DNA of 64,000 nucleotides, from NCBI RefSeq assembly GCF_024622045.1, contig NZ_JANKBP010000006.1; one strand, 5' to 3'. Positions within the stretch are counted from its first letter, which is position 1. Each line of letters begins with the position of its first letter. This document shows positions 59,536 through 64,000 of the stretch, piece by piece. The notes under the pieces are model-generated. The model made no database searches. It saw only the letters and a program-made list of their open reading frames with translations, and was not told where the DNA came from. Source of the DNA: Rodentibacter caecimuris. GTDB lineage: Bacteria > Pseudomonadota > Gammaproteobacteria > Enterobacterales > Pasteurellaceae. A program made the translations under genes and the position numbers.

Positions 59536-59706
59536 ATGACTTCATTTTACCGCACTTACACCTTGAGTTATTCCATTCGCCGGGTGAATCCCGATGAATT
59601 GGAAATTCGCCAAGTCTGAAATATATCGGACGTTGCTATACATTCCCGTATCTATTTTGAAAAAAGTAGGGCGTTTTGCTATCAAGCGGTTAATTTTTAC
59701 GGATAA
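59536..59706 (+). pseudogene. Short degenerate open frame
   Basis: ATG at 59536 reads MTSFYRTYTLSYSIRRVN and PDELEIRQV, then a TGA, then NISDVAIHSRIYFEKSRAFC and YQAVNFYG to a TAA at 59704. The frame is otherwise uninterrupted and has an ordinary codon choice, so it may be the remnant of a small gene. I do not recognise the product. Confidence 0.25.
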
Positions 59707-59909
59707 TTTGAAAAAAATTGCGTAGGGGTAAAAGCCTACGTAGTGTCATATCAATCCACTTTTACAGTGTTACAAGAGCGTTGAAACTGCTCATCTTTCG
59801 ACAGGCTCAGGAATCATAATTTCAGCGTTGTACAATGGCTACGCAATTTCGGCGTTTTTCCCCAATTAATATTTACGAGCTCATTTCCTTTTGCTAGAAT
59901 TTAGTTTCT

Positions 59910-59930
59910 AATTGAAACTAATTCTCAATT
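59910..59930. promoter_or_regulatory. Fur-like iron box upstream of exbB
   Basis: A nearly symmetric element (AATTGAAAC..TTCTCAATT, reading AATTGAGAATTAGTTTCAAT on the other strand) resembles Fur boxes built from GATAAT-like hexamers. It is 25 bp upstream of exbB and should repress exbB-exbD-tonB when iron is plentiful. Confidence 0.6.
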
Positions 59931-59955
59931 GCCTTTTATGTTTTAAGGATAAAAA

Positions 59956-60408
59956 ATGCCTCAACTTTTTGAATTTTTACAACAATACAGTGATTACATT
60001 ATTATCGGGCTTTTATTTGTGATGAGCGTGATTATGCTTGCGATGGTTATTGAACGCTTTATTTTTCTAAGCAGGATTAATGTAGGTAAATATTCTAATA
60101 TCCATGCGCTGGATATTGATTTGAAGCGTAATATGACCACGATTTCAACTGTTGGTGCGAATGCGCCCTATGTAGGGTTATTAGGTACGGTTATCGGTAT
60201 TTTATTAACTTTCTATCAAATTGGTCAGGGTGGTGGCGATGTGGATGCCGGTAAAATTATGCTGCATCTTTCTTTAGCGTTAAAAGCAACCGCACTTGGG
60301 ATTTTGGTGGCTATTCCGGCGATGGTGTTTTATAGCGGTTTAAACCGTAAAATTGAAGTAAACCGCTTAAAATGGAAAGTGTTAAATTCACAGAAAGATA
60401 AGGAATAA
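59956..60408 (+). CDS. exbB: TonB-system energiser ExbB
   Basis: The 150-residue inner-membrane protein has three helices: IIIGLLFVMSVIMLAMVIERFIFL, then the MotA/TolQ/ExbB core APYVGLLGTVIGILLTFYQIGQGGG, and LHLSLALKATALGILVAIPAMVFYSG. With ExbD it forms the proton channel that energises TonB. The uptake signal encodes ATALGIL. Shorter than E. coli ExbB (244), as common in Pasteurellaceae. Confidence 0.95.
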   Translation: MPQLFEFLQQYSDYIIIGLLFVMSVIMLAMVIERFIFLSRINVGKYSNIHALDIDLKRNMTTISTVGANAPYVGLLGTVIGILLTFYQIGQGGGDVDAGKIMLHLSLALKATALGILVAIPAMVFYSGLNRKIEVNRLKWKVLNSQKDKE

Positions 60409-60410
60409 TC

Positions 60411-60815
60411 GTGAAAAAATTTGATGAAATCAATATTATTCCTTTCATTGACATTATGTTGGTGCTGTTAGCCATTGTTTTGATTACCGCTTCTTTTATT
60501 TCTCAGGGAAAAATTCAAGTCAATGTGCCAAAGGCAAGTACGGCGGTCGCTTTTAAATCTGATGATTTGGCTAAATTACTCACGGTTACGGCGAAAGGAG
60601 AGCTCTACTTCAACGATAAACCTATCTCACAAGATGCACTAGAGGTGGAAATTAACCAATGGGATAAGGGGCAAAAAGTGACATTAAAAATTGATGCGGA
60701 AGCGAGTTTTCAGGATTTTGTCACTATTACCGATTTACTTGCCAAAAATGAGATCAAAAATGTGGCATTGGTATCAATGAAAGATAAAAAACGTATGACA
60801 CCTGCCGGAAAATAG
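60411..60815 (+). CDS. exbD: TonB-system energiser ExbD
   Basis: The 134-residue protein starts at GTG 60411, two bases behind exbB, with AAGGAAT upstream. KKFDEINIIPFIDIMLVLLAIVLITASFI shows the N-terminal helix with the essential Asp (in FIDIML). The C-terminal periplasmic domain follows. It partners ExbB and TonB. Confidence 0.95.
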   Translation: MKKFDEINIIPFIDIMLVLLAIVLITASFISQGKIQVNVPKASTAVAFKSDDLAKLLTVTAKGELYFNDKPISQDALEVEINQWDKGQKVTLKIDAEASFQDFVTITDLLAKNEIKNVALVSMKDKKRMTPAGK

Positions 60816-60817
60816 GA

Positions 60818-61594
60818 ATGGTTATGCAACAAGCTAAACGTTTATCCCTAGCTTTGCTTATTTCTCTTCTCGTTCATAGCTCTGTGGTTGGGGCATTGTT
60901 GTGGAATTGGCAGGAATCTGATGATAGTGCAAATAACCATATTGGTGAGTTGGCGACGACAATTTCAATGGAAATGTTGCAGGGAATGCGCATTGAAGAG
61001 CCGGAATCGGAGCCGACATCTCAAAAGAGTGAGCCAGAGCCGGAGCTAAAAGAAGAGATAGTCGCGGATCCGACAAAAAAACCGGAACCTGAGAAGAAAA
61101 AACAACCTGAGAATAAACAGGAAAAACCAAAACCGCCCAAAGAAAAACCAAAAAAACAGGTTCAACAAGCTGAAAAACCACAGAAATTACCGCAACATTT
61201 GCCGGTAGGCGAGCGTAATGTCAATTCTGCTTCGGTGGTAAATTCAAAAGCGACAACAATTGGAACGGCGGTAAATACCAATGCCAATATGGTAGGGAGC
61301 GGTTCAAATACCAATGAAATTGCTGCGTATCGGGCCGCACTTTATCGTGAAATAGAGCGTCGAAAAGAATATCCGACACGGGCTAAAATGATGCGTAAAC
61401 AGGGAATCGCTTATGTTTCATTTAGTGTTGGTCATGACGGCTCATTAAGCGGAGAAAATTTGGTGAAATCCTCCGGCGATGAAAGCTTGGATAAGGCCGC
61501 ATTAAAAGCAGTGAAAAGAGCAAGATCTGTTGGACCTAAACCAAATGGATTTGAGAGTAGAGTTTCTGTCCCGATTCGCTTTAGTTTGCAATAA
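60818..61594 (+). CDS. tonB: TonB energy transducer
   Basis: The 258-residue protein is anchored by one N-terminal helix (LSLALLISLLVHSSVVGALLWNW with the conserved Ser-His). A long Pro/Glu/Lys repeat (about residues 65-125, EPEPELKEE, KKPEPEKKKQPEN, KPKPPKEKPKKQ) spans the periplasm. The C-terminal domain (YPTRAKMMRKQGIAYVSFSVGHDG ... SLDKAALKAVKRAR) contacts TonB boxes of outer-membrane receptors. ATG at 60824 would be an equal start. It ends before a strong terminator. Confidence 0.95.
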   Translation: MVMQQAKRLSLALLISLLVHSSVVGALLWNWQESDDSANNHIGELATTISMEMLQGMRIEEPESEPTSQKSEPEPELKEEIVADPTKKPEPEKKKQPENKQEKPKPPKEKPKKQVQQAEKPQKLPQHLPVGERNVNSASVVNSKATTIGTAVNTNANMVGSGSNTNEIAAYRAALYREIERRKEYPTRAKMMRKQGIAYVSFSVGHDGSLSGENLVKSSGDESLDKAALKAVKRARSVGPKPNGFESRVSVPIRFSLQ

Positions 61595-61617
61595 AAGCAG
61601 AGTTTAACTCTGCTTTT
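61593..61617 (+). terminator. exbB-exbD-tonB terminator
   Basis: AAAAGCAGAG / CTCTGCTTTT with a five-base loop, continuing into TTT. It overlaps the tonB stop by two bases and is bidirectional, facing glmU. Confidence 0.9.
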
Positions 61618-61635
61618 TTATTATGACATCAGCTC

Positions 61636-63006
61636 TTATTTTTTCTTAACAGGGCGTTGCCAGCCCTGAATATGACGTTGTGGCACACGTGTAATCACTA
61701 ACTCATCTTTTGCGACATTACGCGTGATGGTTGAACCCGCACCAATTGTTGCACCGTCTTCAACCGTAACAGGTGCTACTAATTGTGTATCGGAACCCAC
61801 GAAAACATTATCACCAATAATGGTTTTAAATTTATTTGCTCCGTCATAATTACAGGTGATAACCCCTGCGCCAATATTACAATGTGCGCCGATTTCACTG
61901 TCTCCTACATAGGTTAAATGGTTCACTTTTGAACCTTTACCGACGACGGATTTTTTAATTTCTACAAAGTTACCAATGTGGGTTTCGGCAGCAAGTTCTG
62001 TGCCGGGACGTAAACGGGAGAACGGACCGATTGCCGCTTTTTCGCCAATGCTGGCATCTTCTAGTACGGAATAAGGTTTTACTTCCACATCATCACCGAT
62101 CACTACATTTTTCAATAGACAACCGGCACCAATTTTTACCCGATTTCCTAACCGCACTTTGCCTTCAATAATCACATTCACATCAATTTCAACATCTTTA
62201 CCGTGTTCTAGCGAACCACGTAAATCGAAACGAGTCGGATCAAATAACATCACACCTTCTAACAATAAGCGTTCAGCTTGTTTATGTTGATAGTAACGTT
62301 CAAGTGCGGCTAGCTGTAAACGATTATTCGCCCCTTCCACTTCCATTCTATCCATTGCTTGAACGGCAACAACTTGGTAACCGTCTTGGTTTGCGAGAGC
62401 AATTAAATCCGTTAAATAATATTCGCCTTGTGCATTATTGTTGCCGACACGTGCAAGCCATTTTTTGAGGCTTGCCCCATCGGATACCATCACACCGGTG
62501 TTTACTTCCTGAACCTTTAATTGTTCTGCATTCGCATCTTTTTGTTCCACAATGGCAACGACACGACCATTTTCACGAATAATACGCCCATAACCGGTCG
62601 GATTGTCGAGTTGTACGGTCAATAACGCAATGCCGTTTTCCGGTTTTGCTGCGATCAGTTTTTCTAGAGTTGCTTTGGTAATGAGCGGTGCATCGCCGTA
62701 AAGCACCACAATATTTTCATCGTCTTTAAAAAACGGTGCAGCCTGTTGCACTGCGTGTGCCGTGCCAAGTTGTTCGGTTTGCAATACCCAATTGACGTTT
62801 TCATTGGCAAGGCGTTCACGCATTAATTCACCGCCATGTCCGTAAATTAAATGTACGTTTTCAGCCCCTAAGGAATTTGCCGTATCAATCACGTGCTTCA
62901 CCATCGGCTTGCCTGCCACCGTATGCAATACTTTTGGCAAATCCGAGTACATCCGCGTACCTTTTCCTGCCGCCAAAATGACCGCACTTAATGTTTTGTT
63001 TACCAT
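61636..63006 (-). CDS. glmU: Bifunctional GlmU uridyltransferase/acetyltransferase
   Basis: This 456-residue enzyme makes UDP-GlcNAc. The N-terminal pyrophosphorylase has VILAAGKGTRMYSDLPKVLHTVAGKPMVKHVIDTA, VLYGDAPLI and KDANAEQLKVQEVNTGVM. The C-terminal left-handed beta-helix has hexapeptide repeats (IIEGKVRLGNRVKIGAGC) and the active-site RLRPGTELAAETHIGNFVEIKKSVVGKGSKVNHLTYVGDSEIG and AGVITCNYDGANK. An uptake signal encodes part of the N-terminus. Convergent with tonB. Confidence 0.98.
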   Translation of the reverse strand: MVNKTLSAVILAAGKGTRMYSDLPKVLHTVAGKPMVKHVIDTANSLGAENVHLIYGHGGELMRERLANENVNWVLQTEQLGTAHAVQQAAPFFKDDENIVVLYGDAPLITKATLEKLIAAKPENGIALLTVQLDNPTGYGRIIRENGRVVAIVEQKDANAEQLKVQEVNTGVMVSDGASLKKWLARVGNNNAQGEYYLTDLIALANQDGYQVVAVQAMDRMEVEGANNRLQLAALERYYQHKQAERLLLEGVMLFDPTRFDLRGSLEHGKDVEIDVNVIIEGKVRLGNRVKIGAGCLLKNVVIGDDVEVKPYSVLEDASIGEKAAIGPFSRLRPGTELAAETHIGNFVEIKKSVVGKGSKVNHLTYVGDSEIGAHCNIGAGVITCNYDGANKFKTIIGDNVFVGSDTQLVAPVTVEDGATIGAGSTITRNVAKDELVITRVPQRHIQGWQRPVKKK

Positions 63007-63127
63007 AAATTCTCTCTTGTGATCAAAAAGTCGAAATATTTTAGCGTAGAAAGGAAAAGATGATAAGTTGTTTATTTTTTCTAAAAAACTCTATAATGAG
63101 ACAATTTTTGAGCGATTTGGGGTGAAT

Positions 63128-63877
63128 ATGCGTAATAGGGATGACATGATTTTGCAATGGATTAATCAGCAAGGAAAAGCGAGTGTGATTGAACTGGCTG
63201 AAAAGTGCGACATATCTGTTGAAACTATCCGACGTGATCTTAATCGACTTGAAAAACAAGGATTGCTTTATCGTACCCATGGTGGGGCGATAAGTAATAA
63301 AACGACAGATCTGGGCTCTTTTTTTCAGACTCGGCGATATATTAATGCAACAGAAAAACGCTATATTGCTAAAAATGCGCTTGAATTACTTTATGAAAAT
63401 GCGGTGATTGGATTAGATGCAAGTTCTACAAGTTGGTATTTTGCACATTTAATGCCGGATATTCCTTGCACGGTGGTAACTAATTCTATGCTGAATATCA
63501 ACGCATTGGTTAATAAGCCCAACATTAAAACCATTGTAACCGGTGGGGTTTATTCATCAAAATATGAAGCATTTTATGGGCCGTTATCAGAATATTTATT
63601 ACAACGCCTCCATATTAACTTTTCTATTTTTTCTTGTTCCGGGATTGATAATCAAGGAAACATTTGGGAGTCCAACGAGTTAAATGCGTCTGTAAAGCGT
63701 AAAATGATGGAAGCATCAGAGCATGCTTATCTTTTGGCGGATCATTCCAAATTTGAGAAAAAAAGCCTTATCCAATTAACTGAATTGAGAGAAATTAATA
63801 CTCTTTTTACTGATTCCGATTTGTCCGAAACACTTCAGGCATATTGTGAAAAAAATGATATTTTGACTGTTTTATAA
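63128..63877 (+). CDS. DeoR-family transcriptional regulator, FucR-like
   Basis: The protein has 249 residues from ATG 63128 with GGGGTGA upstream; the frame opens 60 bp earlier without a site. The DeoR helix-turn-helix reads ASVIELAEKCDISVETIRRDLNRLEKQGLLYRTHGGA, followed by a sugar-phosphate isomerase-like domain: VIGLDASSTSWYFAHLMPDIPCTVVTNS and INFSIFSCSGIDNQGNIWESNELNA, both close to E. coli FucR. It probably senses a sugar phosphate such as fuculose 1-phosphate and acts on an operon that starts to the right. I assign FucR-like only, since the DeoR family is large. Confidence 0.82.
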   Translation: MRNRDDMILQWINQQGKASVIELAEKCDISVETIRRDLNRLEKQGLLYRTHGGAISNKTTDLGSFFQTRRYINATEKRYIAKNALELLYENAVIGLDASSTSWYFAHLMPDIPCTVVTNSMLNINALVNKPNIKTIVTGGVYSSKYEAFYGPLSEYLLQRLHINFSIFSCSGIDNQGNIWESNELNASVKRKMMEASEHAYLLADHSKFEKKSLIQLTELREINTLFTDSDLSETLQAYCEKNDILTVL

Positions 63878-63957
63878 TAAATAATGACCGAATTTACCGT
63901 TTGCTAAAAATATAAGCAATAATCGGGCATTATTTTCCCGAAAAAATACCCAATTAT

Positions 63958-63973
63958 TGTGATCCCTTTCACA
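63958..63973. promoter_or_regulatory. CRP-N site at the right edge
   Basis: TGTGA-TCCCTT-TCACA matches both half-sites perfectly. It lies 80 bp behind the DeoR regulator and probably controls a sugar operon beyond the window. Confidence 0.8.
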
Positions 63974-64000
63974 AATTTGAAATCAACTTCATTTTTCTCC

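Larger units (their letters stand above)
59357..59909. other. Gene-poor gap between bcp and exbB
   Basis: This 550-bp stretch has a large imperfect dyad (59396-59461), a short perfect hairpin (CGTAGG / CCTACG, 59721-59740) and one broken open frame (59536-59706). Otherwise I see nothing. Confidence 0.55.

Noticed and set aside
1..64000. CRISPR array, prophage, integron, tRNA or rRNA genes
   Set aside because: No repeat-spacer pattern, phage structural gene, attC site or tRNA/rRNA signature was seen.

Overview
The window is 64 kb of chromosome from a member of the Pasteurellaceae. The main sign is the Hin-type DNA uptake signal sequence (core AAGTGCGGT or its complement), which I hand-counted about fifty times on both strands. 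The gene content also fits the Haemophilus/Aggregatibacter branch: NarQ with NrfABCD, a Sxy/CRP-S controlled pilABCD operon, a 283-residue ThyA, yhiN (HI0933 type) attached to cytochrome c maturation genes, and the narQ-murB-rpoH and bcp-exbB-exbD-tonB orders. I cannot name the species from sequence alone. I saw no rRNA, tRNA, CRISPR array or prophage.

Layout. 1-10.2 kb is accessory in character. It holds the start of a two-partner-secretion exoprotein cut by the window edge, a phytase-like exported protein, a divergent phosphoglycerate uptake locus (pgtP versus pgtC-pgtB-pgtA), and about 1.8 kb of decaying DNA in which a type VI secretion VgrG relic and an IS1016-like transposase relic can still be read. 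10.2-25.3 kb is metabolic and competence DNA: YczE and SMR membrane proteins, a phospho-sugar mutase, menB-menC, aroQ, accB-accC, rhlB, yacG-coaE, the pilABCD competence pilus operon under a perfect CRP-S site, and ampD. A 0.5-kb gap with several DnaA boxes follows. 25.8-35.8 kb is a mostly rightward housekeeping run: rppH, a TSUP permease, lgt, thyA, tadA, then ung (leftward), grcA, lepA, lepB, rnc, era.

35.9-44.5 kb is a leftward formate-dependent nitrite reduction cluster: nrfA, B, C, D, E, a DsbE-like thioredoxin, an nrfF/G fusion and yhiN. Its control region carries an FNR-like site and a perfect 7-2-7 NarP/NarL site, and the sensor NarQ is encoded 7 kb away at 51.3 kb. 45-54 kb holds mutM, rpmG, rpmB, radC, coaBC, dut, slmA, yheU, crp, narQ and murB. 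The crp-narQ gap has a consensus promoter followed by a three-hairpin small RNA with a terminator and a second strongly structured segment; this is the best candidate here for an undescribed element. rpmB has a structured 5' leader. 54-56.7 kb is a DUF2322 protein, rpoH and two adjoining IS relics (IS3 and IS200 families). 56.8-64 kb is bamC, dapA, bcp, a Fur-type site with exbB-exbD-tonB, glmU and a FucR-like DeoR regulator, with a perfect CRP site at the right edge that probably belongs to an operon outside the window.

How the genes work together. Anaerobic respiration (NarQ, FNR/NarP sites, nrf, grcA), catabolite control (crp and three perfect CRP sites) and competence (pilABCD, radC, CRP-S sites, many uptake signals) are the linked themes. 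Many uptake signals occur as inverted pairs just behind genes, where they look like intrinsic terminators. Several start codons were moved inward from the longest open frame, using ribosome-binding sites, ATGA overlaps or family start positions; each entry says so.
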